A DNA stretch of 64,000 nt from Hemileia vastatrix (lineage: Eukaryota; Basidiomycota; Pucciniomycetes; Pucciniales; Zaghouaniaceae): assembly GCA_030280995.1 (NCBI GenBank), contig JASXTE010000070.1, forward strand, positions 62,001-126,000. Reading direction: 5' to 3'. Position 1 is the first letter of the stretch. Every line of letters starts with the position of its first letter. The notes beneath the pieces were generated by a model that saw only the letters and a list, made by a program, of their open reading frames with translations, ran no database searches and was not told the origin of the DNA. Below are positions 11,047 through 23,000 of this stretch, piece by piece. Both the position numbers and the translations under genes were made by a program.

Positions 11047-12952
11047 GTCAGAACATCTGACTGGTCCTGAATGTGAAAAATCAAACTGTCATTGAATAGA
11101 TTGGATAAAATTAAAAAATAAAATATCTCATCCAATGAAATCATCTTTGCCCGGTACTTTGATAGTCCAAATATGATTCCAACACTATTCATGGGGAAGA
11201 CTTAAGTAAACCTAAGATCCTTCAGGTGAAAGACGTAGAACAATTAATAGTATATCGAATCTTACCTTTAGTGGAATTGATATCTTCTACGATCATTCTG
11301 TTGAATAATTTTGAACGATCGTTTAAGATTGAGCTGTAAATTGATTGACCAGTGAAACACTTGGAAGAAGATAAGATAAAGTTGGATTTCTTTTTGAAAT
11401 GGAATATCAATTTGACAAGATGCTGGCACTCGGTAACTCTCTGAAAATGGTTTAGCATTGATCAAATAATTAAACAATGATTTGACCAGATGAGTGATTT
11501 AAGTGGAAGAAGAACTGAGCTGAGTATCAGTTGAGATTGACAAATTGATTCAAAGGTCGCTTGGGTTAAAGGTTATAGTGACAAACGATTATTGAAGTGT
11601 TACTCATAAGTAGATTGATGATTAAGCAATCAAGGCGTTGTCGAATAATTGTTAGTAAGATGAATGTTAAAATAAATAACAATGACAGGAATAAAATACA
11701 ATCAAGATTGCAGTTGAATTGGTGTATTGACAGTTATGTAATTTCATCGATCCATCATTTATCGACTACTTCCTCATTAAGCTTTTCATTTAAACGAATC
11801 GTAACACATTTAGATTCAAGATGAACAGTTGGATCAATAGAGGAACAGATGTATCAACTGTCAGTGTTATTATGACAAAAATGAGAGTGTGGTAAAGTGT
11901 TTATGTGTGTGTTTGCAGACTGAACAAAGCGTTAAATGATGATAAAATATCGACAAAACAGATAACATATGACTTGAATTGTTTGTTTTTCTGACAAAAG
12001 AGGTCGCACACAATTTTTGTTCAAATTTCCAGTTAAATTGCTGAAGCCAAGATAGAAATTGATGAGTATACCGAATCTGATGAGATTTAAGTGCATATAA
12101 ACCATTAAAAGATTGTCATGCCGATTTATCCAGTCGTTTGACTCAGTTTATTGGGGGAAAACCTCTGAGGCTGCCGATCACACTCGACCTCGTGTTCGAT
12201 CAACAATTGGACAAATGAAAAAGTGAACGAGCAGATGGATGTATGAATTGTCAATCTAACTATTTATTCATTTATCTCACCTGATTACTCATGAATAAGT
12301 TAAACATCATGCTACTCGAGAGGCCCGGTGCCTTGATATCATTGAAATGGTTAATTTTGCTTTGAGAGAGACGATACGATACGAGACCAAACGAGACACT
12401 CGATGGATTTCAAAGCAAAATTTGTTAAGACTCAAAGTACCTTATCAGTCAACAAGGTATTTGTTGACGATTGATTGAAACTAGGAATTGAAAAGGTTAT
12501 CGACTCAAATTATTTTTTCCAAGTCAAAGATTTTTCCATCGACTGACCCGAAGAATTAAAAGGTGTAATCTTTTAATCCACATTCATCTAGGAGATCTCA
12601 GGATTGGAAAAGAATGATGAAGACTAACGAGTTGTGACGATGAAACGAAAGACATCCTGAAGACTGAAGACAATGATGACTTGTGACTATGATTAGACCA
12701 ATAATTCAATGGAATTTATTGCAGTTCAAAGTAACATTTTTACATTATTTTAAATACATGACATAATGAACAATTGTTACTGCATTGAACAAGGCGGTCA
12801 AGAGTCTGCTGATCAAATATTGACATAGATAACTGTCATCCATTTTCTCATCAAGGTTTATCTTTGTATATTGGATCATGTACTTGATTGATAGATGAGC
12901 CTGCTGTGAATGCAATTACCAACCATCGACAAGGTGAAACATCATCCTCAAC
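11047..12952. other. shared upstream region of the two HSL genes
   Basis: 1.9 kb between divergent start codons. No coding frame is supported. It should hold both promoters; I see no unambiguous TATA/initiator pair. Confidence 0.45.
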
Positions 12953-14934
12953 ATGGTTTTCATTCCTTCTGGATTGATTGAAGAACTAGAAACACGAAAT
13001 TTAAATCAGCTGGTTGATATCGTTAAATCACTTCATGGTAAATCAAGTGAAGTGTCTCAATTTGTTCACGAGTATGATTTTGAATCGCAAAAATTCAATG
13101 GATATCGATCCTTCTTGAAAATAATTCAGAGCTACTTCATTGAAATACAAACCTTTTTACTCGTTCCCAAAGTAAACGCTGGTGAGTTTAACAATTTTAC
13201 TGATGAGATCAAGAGTAATTTGCACAACATGGCTCGATCACTCAATCGTCTCAAATATGTGTCAGCTGATAAGAGTGACAAAATCATCACTGATTTTATC
13301 GCAATGGGTAAATTCTTTGACAAACAATTCAAATTGCTCACCTTGATTCGGGAAAAAGAATTGGCCATGAAGAGCACAACAGAACAAGAACTCGAGGATC
13401 TCGGTGATGGTGTACGTGTCCATCCAATTGAGAGAAAAATACTGGAACATTTGATCGTAATCAGTGAAGAAGACTTGATTTCCTTTTTCAATCCATTCAC
13501 AAGAAATTTCTGGTTGCACGGAGTATCCTACGATTTGACAAAATTGATATCAACAGCAGGTATCATTCGAATGAATTCTCTAGGAAAAGCAATCAAATTA
13601 ATTCGCAATGATGACTTGAGAGCATCCTACGAAGCGTACAAAGCGTTGAACTGTGATGTCAATCAGGTTAAAACATTATGGTCACTCAGTGAGTCTGGTG
13701 TATATTATGCTCTTCAGAAGTTGAAAACAATTGGACAATCAGTAAATTCTGTTTCATTCAACATTAACAGACAACATAACTGTGGCTTCTTCCCAGATGG
13801 TTCGTTGAACACGACTGGTAATTATGAAAGCCTGACTGACGCATTAGAACCACTGGATTGTATGTTTATTCATCCGACTGGTACAAATTACAAAAACGAC
13901 GAAAAATTAATCTTTCATTGCCACGGTGGTGGATTTATCGCCATGTCTCCGAAAGGACACGAAAATTATTTGAGGTAAAAATTGAATTACCTTTGTTGAA
14001 CATTCACAAGTGGTGGATTTTTTTCCATTTCAATTAATTTACTGACAATGTATCCTCCCTCAAATCATAGGCACTGGTGTGAACATTTGAAAATTCCCAT
14101 TGTTTGCCCCAACTATGGCAAAGCACCTGAAAGACCTTATCCACATGGAATTCAAGATGTACTCGATGCTTATTTGTTCATAACATCCGGTTCACAAAGC
14201 GTGAAAGACTTGTTAGGTTTCCATCCTAAAAGTATCGTCTTTACCGGTGACTCTGCCGGTGGACATCTTGCTCTAGTCTTGACTCTAGTCTTGAATGAAT
14301 TGTCCAAGAGTAAACTACCCAATGTCAACATAATCATGCCGAAAGCTATTTACTTGATTTATCCAGCAGCTTTTGCCTCTTTTGACATGTCATCATCTCG
14401 AGCAATGTGCACATTTGACCCCATTCTAAACATCGGGATAACATTTGCAATTTCTCAAGCGTACTTGGTCAAGCTCGAATCATCATCCATTCCATGGTAT
14501 CGTCGAGATACACAAACCATTGAAAGTGTCATCAAAAGTGCTTTGATGAAGAGGAAAGATCCTTTCGCTAATCCTTCCTTTTATAAGCATTACGATGAGT
14601 TGAAGAACATTCATTGTTTCATTCAGTGTTGCGAATTCGACCCTCTACTCGATGATTCAATTACCATCGCCAAGTTATTCCAAGGACCTGTCACGATAGA
14701 CCTGGGTAAGAAGTCAAATCAATTGTCAATCATCTCTTCTTCAATCTTATTGATTTTTCAATATTTTTATTCACAGTTAAAGAACAATCCCACGGATTCA
14801 TGGTGTTGGCTGGTAAAAAAGGAATTCAGCCTCAAATTGATACCTTTTTATGTCGCATGCGATCAGCCTTTGGCATCAAGTCTGATGCTAATGGTGATAG
14901 AATTGAACTCGACTCAATAACCATTGAAACATAA
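12953..14934 (+). CDS. LIPE: hormone-sensitive lipase 2
   Basis: Paralogue of HSL-1. Three exons (12953-13974, 14071-14705, 14777-14934) give 604 aa; introns of 96 and 71 bp sit at exactly the same positions and phases as in HSL-1. The family hydrolyses stored neutral lipids. Visible parts: N-terminal HSL domain beginning IPSGLIEELETRNLNQL, HGGG at about 324-327, GDSAGG with Ser402, Asp in EFDPLLDDS, and His558 in SHGFM from exon 3. Compared with HSL-1 it lacks the N-terminal low-complexity leader and has a longer C-terminal tail ending in ITIET. Reading past the exon-2 donor gives a spurious longer frame; the GTAAGA donor and conserved junction show it is intronic. Gene duplication is clear; division of labour is unknown. 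Confidence 0.92.
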
Positions 14935-15078
14935 TTACATTGTATTTTTTTGATAAATTGAAAAAGACATTTAATTAATGAAAAGATCATTAAAGAGATG
15001 TCTAGCATAAACAATTCCAAGTTAAATTGCCAACACTTGCCACAGTGAGATGTGACCTCTCTTGCATGTGATTTCATC

Positions 15079-15084
15079 AATAAA
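15079..15084 (+). terminator. polyadenylation signal AATAAA for HSL-2
   Basis: First AATAAA after the HSL-2 stop, 145 nt downstream. Confidence 0.55.
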
Positions 15085-15187
15085 ATCAATTCAAGCTGAT
15101 CAAACTCAGAGCATTTTTCTCAGTTTCGGTGCAATCAATCGCAATTTGTATCAATGAAAAACAAAATTGTTGCAAAACTTCTCCTGT

Positions 15188-15219
15188 GTATTTATAAATT
15201 GAGCGATAAAATCGTCAGT
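15188..15219 (+). promoter_or_regulatory. TATA box plus TCAGT initiator
   Basis: TATTTATAAAT at about 15188 is followed 29 nt later by TCAGT (15215-15219), the spacing and sequence of an arthropod core promoter. It would drive the Gly-rich gene. A second TATA-like element, TATATAAG at 15341, lies closer to the preferred start codon, so two alternative promoters are possible. Confidence 0.5.
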
Positions 15220-15430
15220 AATTATGTTATTCTAACCTTGTTATAGTGTATCGAGCAAAATGAAGAAATCAACATGCCAATTGACAAGAGTATTTTTAAA
15301 TGTAGTCAAAAGCAGGTGTTTCAACAAATCGATTCTAGCTTATATAAGTAATTGGAAATTGGATAAAATTTCCACTTTAGCCCGACCATTTTTCAGTGTA
15401 TCCAATCAGACATCATCATCAACATTAACA

Positions 15431-15727
15431 ATGAATTCAATGAATACATCTTACCTGTTAACCATTCTTTTCATCTGTTCTACCATCTTGGTCATCAATG
15501 GACAATTTTACAATAGCTACGGAGGATGGAACAGAGGTCGAAATTCATATCCCCGACAGTTTCCTAACAACTTAAATGGTGGATATTATGGTGGATATAA
15601 CGGTGGATATTATGGTAATCGACCATTTGGGGGCTATAATGGTTACAACAATTTTGGTGGGGGTTACAATAATTGGCCAAACGGTGGTTACGGTGGTTAC
15701 AATGGTTACGGGTATGGTTACGGATAA
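15431..15727 (+). CDS. small secreted Gly/Tyr-rich protein
   Basis: 98 aa from the ATG at 15431. A signal peptide (hydrophobic LLTILFICSTILVING) is followed by a mature part made of GGY, GGYN and GGYYG repeats, typical of arthropod cuticular, silk-like or antimicrobial glycine-rich proteins. The frame is open further upstream to an ATG at 15260, but that would place the signal peptide about 60 residues inside the protein, so I prefer 15431. TATA elements at 15188 and 15341 and an AATAAA at 15777 bracket the gene. Low-complexity composition prevents a firm functional call. Confidence 0.75.
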   Translation: MNSMNTSYLLTILFICSTILVINGQFYNSYGGWNRGRNSYPRQFPNNLNGGYYGGYNGGYYGNRPFGGYNGYNNFGGGYNNWPNGGYGGYNGYGYGYG

Positions 15728-15776
15728 TTATTTATGTAACTTCATGTCACTTATTTGCAAAATTTCATATTATTCA

Positions 15777-15782
15777 AATAAA
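15777..15782 (+). terminator. polyadenylation signal AATAAA for Gly-rich gene
   Basis: AATAAA 50 nt after the stop codon. Confidence 0.7.
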
Positions 15783-16239
15783 ATTTCATCGGCAAAAGGA
15801 AAAAGGAAAAAAGTAAATCAACTAACTTGACTAACTCGACTAATTTGATCAACCCTGAGACATTGACAAAGTCTGTTGTTTCCATGGACTACAGTTGTTG
15901 TAAGCAATTGCAAACAGATGATTCAAAGGTCGGGAAAATCACTTCACATGAGGACAAACAATAATTCAACAATGAGTGACATCATGAGAGATAATTTGAA
16001 TAATAGATGATACCATTTGATCAAGTACTACTGCACTTGATCTGATGAACAAATAGTTGAATTGGTAGAGACATTTTTTAAACAATTCAGCAGCAGCGTC
16101 AATATATCAGGATTGCCTGAGTGAGTCAATCGTTAATATCTTACAATGGTTAGTGTGACGAGGAGATATCAGTTCAGAGCCATATTTGATCTAATTGAAA
16201 TGAACAAAAATAAAACCGCCTACTTAATGGACAGGATAG

Positions 16240-16246
16240 TATAAAT
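16240..16246 (+). promoter_or_regulatory. TATA box of acid lipase B
   Basis: TATAAAT 46 nt before the lipase ATG, which would give a very short 5' leader starting near 16270. An ATG at 16245 would fall upstream of that start site. Confidence 0.5.
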
Positions 16247-16285
16247 GAAAAAAGAAAATTCGATCATGTACTCAATTGACCTGAC

Positions 16286-17593
16286 ATGAAACCCTTTTTA
16301 TTGCTTGCGACTCTTCTAATTGCTTTGATTGTACTGATTGCACTGACTGTCACATCAGTTGCATCTGAGAAAGGACAAGCCTTCAAAAGATCTTGGTGGC
16401 CTCATCATCATCATCATCATGGAAAATCAGACCCAGATGAAGGACTGACCATTGCTCAGATAATCGAATCACGTGGATTCCATGTGCAACCGTTCACAGT
16501 TCAAACAAGAGATGGATACCTGTTGAAGCATTATCGAATCGTCAATCCAATAATTGGAGTCAAGGTGAAAAGACCAGTCGTTTTCTTCCACGGATTACTC
16601 GTATCAGCTTCTGAGTACATAGCTAACCCAGGTGGTCATATCAATGAAACTTTGCCACCAGGACATACTGGCAGTAATTTAGGTTTTGAATTGGCTAAAT
16701 TGGGTTATGATGTATGGCTCTGCAACAATCGTGGTAACGGATACTCACGTGGACACGCCTGGCTCGATCCAGATTCGAGAGATTTTTGGAATTTTTCCAA
16801 GGATGAGTTCATCAAGTACGATCTACCAGACACGTTAGACTTTATCAAGAATCACACAAATTCCACCAAATTAGCTTACATTGGTCACTCACAAGGTACT
16901 CACATCATGTTTGGCCTGTTGTCCAGTCAACCAGAGTACAATGATCTGATAGAACCATTCGTCGCTCTCGCTCCTGTAGGCACGGTTAAATACATCAACA
17001 CATTTTTACGATTTATTTCTGACCAGAAAATATTACTCCGACTTGGCAGATCATTCAAACAATTCATACCTCCAAAATGGATCAATCCGTATGTTTCTAA
17101 TTTCTGTAAGATTAAATTACGCCCAGATCTTTGCAGTAACTTTATTTACCTCTTCAATGGTGGAATGGACTCTGGACAGTTGAACGAAACACGACTTCCA
17201 GTCTATCTCAGCACACTCGGATATGGTACATCAATGAAAAACATAATATCCTGGGGTCAAAATGTAAATGCGGGTAAAATAGTCCACTTCGATTATGGCT
17301 ATGCGAGGAACAAACAAATCTATGGATCATTCAAACCACCTGAGTATGATTTATCCAAAATAACTAACCAACACATCGCATTGTTCACATCACATGCGGA
17401 TAATCTTAGCGATCCCAAAGACGTTGATATTCTTCGACAAAGTCTTAAAGTCAAACCTGTGTTAGATTATTCAGTTGAATTGTATGAATTTAGTCATCTT
17501 GATTTCAGTTGGGGCAAAGATGTTGGTTACTACGTCAACAGACATGTCATAAAATTGATACAATCATATCGAACTCGTATGATACAAGATTAA
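16286..17593 (+). CDS. secreted acid lipase B (lysosomal acid/gastric lipase family)
   Basis: Single-exon gene, 435 aa, paralogue of the lipase at 1793-3064. A strong signal peptide (LLLATLLIALIVLIALTV) is followed by a short basic stretch and an uninterrupted run of six histidines at residues 40-45, then the conserved segment DPDEGLTIAQIIESRGF. The triad is complete: Ser202 in GHSQG, Asp376 in SDPKDV, His404 in EFSHLDF. Sequons NET, NHT and NST are conserved with lipase A. It has its own TATA box, so it is separately transcribed. The expected role is lipid ester hydrolysis outside the cell or in lysosomes. The His run is absent from lipase A, and the 143-bp region around Ser202 is identical to lipase A. 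Confidence 0.92.
   Translation: MKPFLLLATLLIALIVLIALTVTSVASEKGQAFKRSWWPHHHHHHGKSDPDEGLTIAQIIESRGFHVQPFTVQTRDGYLLKHYRIVNPIIGVKVKRPVVFFHGLLVSASEYIANPGGHINETLPPGHTGSNLGFELAKLGYDVWLCNNRGNGYSRGHAWLDPDSRDFWNFSKDEFIKYDLPDTLDFIKNHTNSTKLAYIGHSQGTHIMFGLLSSQPEYNDLIEPFVALAPVGTVKYINTFLRFISDQKILLRLGRSFKQFIPPKWINPYVSNFCKIKLRPDLCSNFIYLFNGGMDSGQLNETRLPVYLSTLGYGTSMKNIISWGQNVNAGKIVHFDYGYARNKQIYGSFKPPEYDLSKITNQHIALFTSHADNLSDPKDVDILRQSLKVKPVLDYSVELYEFSHLDFSWGKDVGYYVNRHVIKLIQSYRTRMIQD
16841..16983 (+). repeat. 143-bp tract identical to 2312-2454 (copy 2)
   Basis: Second copy of the identical segment, inside acid lipase B and spanning its catalytic serine. The two copies are about 14.5 kb apart in the same orientation. 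Confidence 0.85.
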
Positions 17594-17867
17594 ACCAGAA
17601 TGTCTCAACCTAGTGGAAAGAATGAAATTTGTAATGACCATATGAACATTTGCTTATGGTGTGAAGTGAAAAAAACTTACAATAACCGAATAACACTGAT
17701 TTAATTGAACAAGTAAACAACGCAATTACTTTCAACAGTATTTATAAATGATCCAGGTGACAGGTGGCAGTAGTTTCTGTTACATGTGGGTTGTTGGGGG
17801 TTAGAACGTTCGAATGTTCGATGGAAAAAAGCGGTCGCACATTTTCACATCGTGCGCGTTGACTCGG

Positions 17868-17873
17868 TATAAA
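17868..17873 (+). promoter_or_regulatory. TATA box upstream of the beaten-path-like gene
   Basis: GGTATAAAG in a non-repetitive, relatively GC-rich patch about 420 nt before the first coding ATG. Several short upstream ATG frames follow it, so the 5' UTR may contain an intron or be poorly translated. Confidence 0.4.
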
Positions 17874-18285
17874 GTTTGCAAGTGAGAGCAGTCGTCGAAG
17901 TCACATTCATAGAGTACGAAGAGTACATAGAGTACATAGTGACGCGCTGTTCCTTACCTCTGCGTCTTGTCGCTTTGCTACCATTCATATGTGAATCGTT
18001 GTCGAGTGTTGAGTGTCGAGTGTTCAAGTAAAAAGTTACCTGTTTGTTCACATTAAGTAGTGAAACACTGAAATACTTAAATACTGAAATACTTAAATAC
18101 TGTGCGTCATTTGTTTTTTACGTTATATTGCAAGTGTTGACAAGTTTCATGGTGCATTTTACGGACATTGAAGCATTGCCATCAGTGACAGTTGACCCAT
18201 GAAGAATCAAATTGAAATGTCACCAATGAAGCAAGTAACATCAGCAATCATCATCCAAATGACAAGAAACACTTGAACTTGAAGT

Positions 18286-20052
18286 ATGAAAATTTATTTG
18301 ATTGACAAAGAATTCAAGTTAAAAGTGATGACAAGTTTAATCATTTATAAGTTAACATGTAAAATGTATGTACAATTTGTAATATTTATGTATTTACTAC
18401 TGACGATATTACTGCCAAATGGTGAAACACTTCGAATAAAACACGTTAGTGTGCCAAGAAAATCCGTTGTTGGAGATAAAATTTGGTTAAATTGTTCATA
18501 TGATTTAGAACAAGACAGTATTTACTCTATTAAATGGTACAAAGATCAAGAAGAAATTTACCGATATTTACCAAGCAATAGGCCATCGCAAACAGTTTAC
18601 GATTCTGATGGACTTCACATTGATGTGAGTAATACATTTTTCATCATAATTTGTCATTGGTTTAAGAAACTTTTTTCTATCTTAAAGTCATCTACCTGTC
18701 ACCTTTGTATGTGAAGTGAGTTTGCGAGTGACTTTGAAGTGAGTGTTGATCGAGTTTAGAAGTGAGGAGAAGAGATGAGTTTACTCATGTTTTAACTTAT
18801 TGTCAAACCTGAGCAACATTTGGGTGCATCAGTCGAGGTGAGTCAAGTCAAGTCAAGTTGAATCGAGTCGATTTGAGTTCTTTACAATTGTTCTCAACAG
18901 CACTCAAGGTTGGTCATTCATCATGATTCAGGCTGAAGGGTGAGAGAAGGCAGATGCAGCAAGATGGACAGAGGGAAGAAAGAATAAAAAAGGAAGACAA
19001 GAAAGAATAAAGAAGAAAGAAGGACAGGAAAAAATCTCCTTGACTGATGTGCTGGTGCCAAGGAAAGAAAGAGCATTCGACCAGCTGCTGGCGTGAACTG
19101 TGATTTGATTCCAATGATCCAAGGGATTGTTGGGTCAATCGGTGAAGTCACGTTGTGTAAGCCTCGTGTGTAGAAGTATTCAAGTGTTGAACTGTTCAAC
19201 TGTTCAACTGTCTGCAAGTTTCTTTGCTTCTGGGTGATGCAGGAAAGAAGAGAGAGAGAGAGGAAGAGAGAGTAAAAGGAAGAAAGAGTGATGCTGAGGA
19301 TCCTCCTGATTGTGAGTGTGTGAATACCGTTGATACTCGGTCTGTGTGTGTGTGAGTGTGAATGTGCAAGTGTTAGAACTGTGTATGTGTGTGTGTGTGT
19401 GTGTGCATGTGGACACCTCAGTCACCTCAGTCACCTCAGTCATGTCACTCTGAGGGTGGACGATTGCCTTGGCGTGAAAAGAGAGAGTAATGAATGTAAC
19501 TCTGCAAATGAATCTTGTGGTGGCAAGAGGCAAGAGGCATTTATTCATTGCATTCTTCACTTGCACCCATCACACGCACCACTCGGCAATTGTCACAAGT
19601 GCAAATGCACTCATTTTTCTATCTTCTCTTTACTCTCTTCACTCTCTTCACTCTTTCTACTATGTGTCCTTTCTATGCTTGCATTTAATTTCTATTCATC
19701 TGTCCACCATTTGGTTGAATCATTGTTCGATACAATAATTAATCTGACGTGAATTTTATTACACTTGTACTTGAATGCTGCTGCTGAATCCCGTGCTGAT
19801 GGTTAGCTCTCCAAATCGGAATCTGGTAACATTAACACAGTTTTGACAAATACCGCTTCTAATGGTGACTTTAGGTAAGTTTGTGTTATGCTTTGACTGG
19901 GATGAACTTGATGACTGTGTCATTCACTGTAACTAATTGTGACTCACTGTGAACTCACCATGTACTTATTGAATTGTCTTGCAGATGCGAAGTTTCAGCC
20001 GAAGCTCCTTCATTCCAAACTGCCAGGGAAACCAAGACAATGCGAGTTTATC
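18286..20052 (+). CDS. beat: beaten-path-like Ig protein, N-terminal exons (partial)
   Basis: Beat proteins are secreted or membrane-anchored Ig-superfamily proteins that control axon fasciculation by binding Side-family receptors. Three exons (18286-18624, 19807-19874, 19985-20052) join in phase. A hydrophobic signal region (YVQFVIFMYLLLTILL) is followed by the first Ig domain: Cys in WLNCSYDLE, the invariant IKWYKD tryptophan, the family signature EIYRYLPSNRP and GLHID, then the second Cys in DFRCEVSAEAPSFQTA. These are hallmark beat motifs. The mature start may be the ATG at 18286, 18328 or 18364; the last best fits a signal peptide. Exon 3 ends in phase 1 after MRVY, where the second Ig domain should begin; I could not find that domain downstream. 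A possible last exon is at 25797. Confidence 0.8.
19386..19405 (+). repeat. (GT)n microsatellite
   Basis: About ten GT units in the first intron of the beat-like gene. Confidence 0.85.
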
Positions 20053-23000
20053 GTAAGTACCACGAGGAAAAAGATGAGAAAAGATGAGGCAAGATGAGAA
20101 AAGATGATAGAGAGGATAGCAATGACTTTCTCTCAATTGATATTTAATCTGGTGTCGATTTAAATGCCCTCATTATCAACACCCAAGTCATTCGTCATTG
20201 CATGTAATAATGTACTCAGTAATAATCTACTCGTTTGTTTGTCCCAACATGATACATCGTCTTTTAACATTCAACTCAACAATGGATGCTTTATTTGCAA
20301 TTGTCTCTACTTGTGTGAGTGTCTCCTTGTGTATCTCTGTCTCTATTCAGGGCTGATGATGAAAATTCCCTCAAATCACTGTGTAATGTGGTCTGTGCCT
20401 CTGAATGGTTGTGTGTTTAGTGTGTTTTGTGTCTTTTGTGTCTTTTTTACTTCTTCTGCATCCCGGGTAGATGAAGGGTACTTTGTCCTTTATCCTCAGC
20501 CGGATGAAAAGATGACAGTGTTAAACATCAACAGAATAAGCGACTAGTACACGAGAGTGCATGAGACTACATGTGTGACTGAAAATAAAAGAGAAAAGAG
20601 GAAAGAGCAAAGAGAAAGGACAAAATGGTTCCTTCAAAGGTTTTCTTCAAGATTGCTTCATCACTTGTTGTAAATCCTTCGGTAACAATGGAACCGGCAA
20701 TTGACCAGTCGTTCTGTTGATGTCACCAAACTTCGATGGTCAAGTTGTTCTGACAAATTGTACAACTTATGCACCCAAGTGTACAAAATACCTCAATTCA
20801 AGGATCAAAGAAATGAGCTTCTGTCTCTGTCTTGTTGTGTGTTTTTGTTTTCCTTGCTGTCTTTTGGATGAAATTTGCTTATTGTCTTTTTGTCTTTTTG
20901 TCTTGTTGGTCTTTTACTTTGCTTGTTGTCCTTGTTGTTGTATTTTACTGTACTGTTTTGTGCTGTATTGTGTGTGTGTGCCTTGTTGCCTTTTGCTGAT
21001 AGATGAAAAGATTCTCTGTCATCTGAGGATCGATGAAGGAACACTCGTGAACAGATCCTTCCATATTCTATTCATCGGCATCGATTGCAACACACACACA
21101 CAAGCACAAGCAAAGGCATAGGCAGACAAAATGAGCAAGAGATTCATGCATCAATTCTCGAGACTGAAGAAAAAATGAGACAGGCGGAAGTTGCTCCTGC
21201 CGACATCCCAATTGGCCTTGTGCGTGATGCTCGTGTACCACATTGATGTACATCAGCTGGACCGAAGGAGCACTTTTCCTCTACTTTTTGTTCTTTCACT
21301 TCTTTTACTTCTTTCACTTGTTTTACTTTTTCTCTTCCCTCTGACCACAAACACAGGGCGTGTGTGTTTGTGTGTAGATGTGTGTGTTTGTCTCTGTGTG
21401 TACACACGAAAGCAAAAGAACCTCAAGTCCGGAGCGGATGCCTCATTAATCTTACGAGTTGGTTCTTGTTCTTTCCTTTTTCATTCTTCTTTCTCCTCCT
21501 CGGATGCTCATTTGCAAAAGCTCTCGAGTTTTACCTCCTCTTGCTTTTATCTTTTCCTTTCTTCTTTCTCTTTCTTCCTCTCTAACCACCCGACAAGTCA
21601 TTTTCATCATATACACACAAACGGACCACATGAAACTGAACTGTTCTTTCTCTTTTCTTTCTCTCTTCTTTCTACTCGATTCTCGTTTGCCTATTTTTTC
21701 ATCTTCAGCTTGTTATACTGCATCATCGTCAGAATGTTCTAATGTTCTATCCTGTGTCTCTGACCGTTGTTTGTAGCACGGCAGTAACTTCCTTCCTCAC
21801 CATATCACAGACCTGCGTTTCCGTGACCGCAGGCAAAGTTATCTTCTAATGAGCTTGACCTCCCTCTTTTCTTTTTCTCTTTTTCTCTTGTTCAGTCACT
21901 TCTTTAGCTGGAGTAACGACAAATGTTATTTCATGAGTAACACCGCAGGTACCTTTAAAAAATGTATAATGAGTTACCAACGACTACCTCATTATCAATA
22001 CCAACTTTTTCTCTTTTACTTTCTTTTACTTTATTTCACTCTATTTTATTCTTCTCTCTTTCACTTTCATTTGTGTTGAATTTTTTCTTTCTGCTTCTTC
22101 TATTCGTCGTGCCAACACACTTGACTTGTTACGTGTTGTACAGGTTCTTCTTCCTTTTTTTATTCTTTTTCTTTCATTTCTATCAAGAGAGTTTGAACAC
22201 ATGAGTTAGTACTCACCACTCACCAGTCACCACTAACCGCTTACCATGCTCACTTGGCGAACCAGGGCAGTTATTCACACTGAGAGAACACCTTAACAAG
22301 TGACATTGGAGAAAAAGTGTTCTTTCCCTTTCATGCAGGTTGAACTTTCACCTTTTTCTTGGTTTTATTGGTCTTGTCGGTCTTGTTGATATTTTTACCT
22401 GACTATGTCGTCGTCCTTTCATGTGACAATTGCACTTTTACTTACAAGACTTTTCACCAACTTCTTCTACTGTTGTTGTTGTTGTTGTTATGTGAAAAGT
22501 GCTTGTTTGTTTCTTCCATTGTTCAATTGTTCTATTGTCTAATTCTTTCCATTGAACAGTCGAACATATTTTGTTCAAGAACATTGATAATGCGTCACCA
22601 GCTGGTGATCGACCATTGCATTTGGTTCTTTCCTCTCTTCTCTCTTTTCTATCTGCTTCTTTGCTTGTCTGTCTTCCTTCCTTCCGAGTTAATTAAGAAA
22701 TTTGCCTGTTTTTCCTTTTCCTCTGTGTTGACTTCCTTTCTTGATTGCACTTGCCGTTGATGTTTCTCTTGCTTTGCATTTGATGTTGAAACTTGTCTCC
22801 CACTTTGTCGTCTTTTTGGTCTCTTTGGTCTCTTTCGTCTTTCTCGTTAAAATTGCAAAAGCCAAAAGGATGTTTCAACTCGCACACACACACACAGACT
22901 CATTTTCTCTCTCTTCTCTCACGTACAACTTTGTGCCTCGTGATGCTGATTTTAATTTAAGTCATTTGATTCATCTATCGCTTGATCGGTCGACTCTTTT

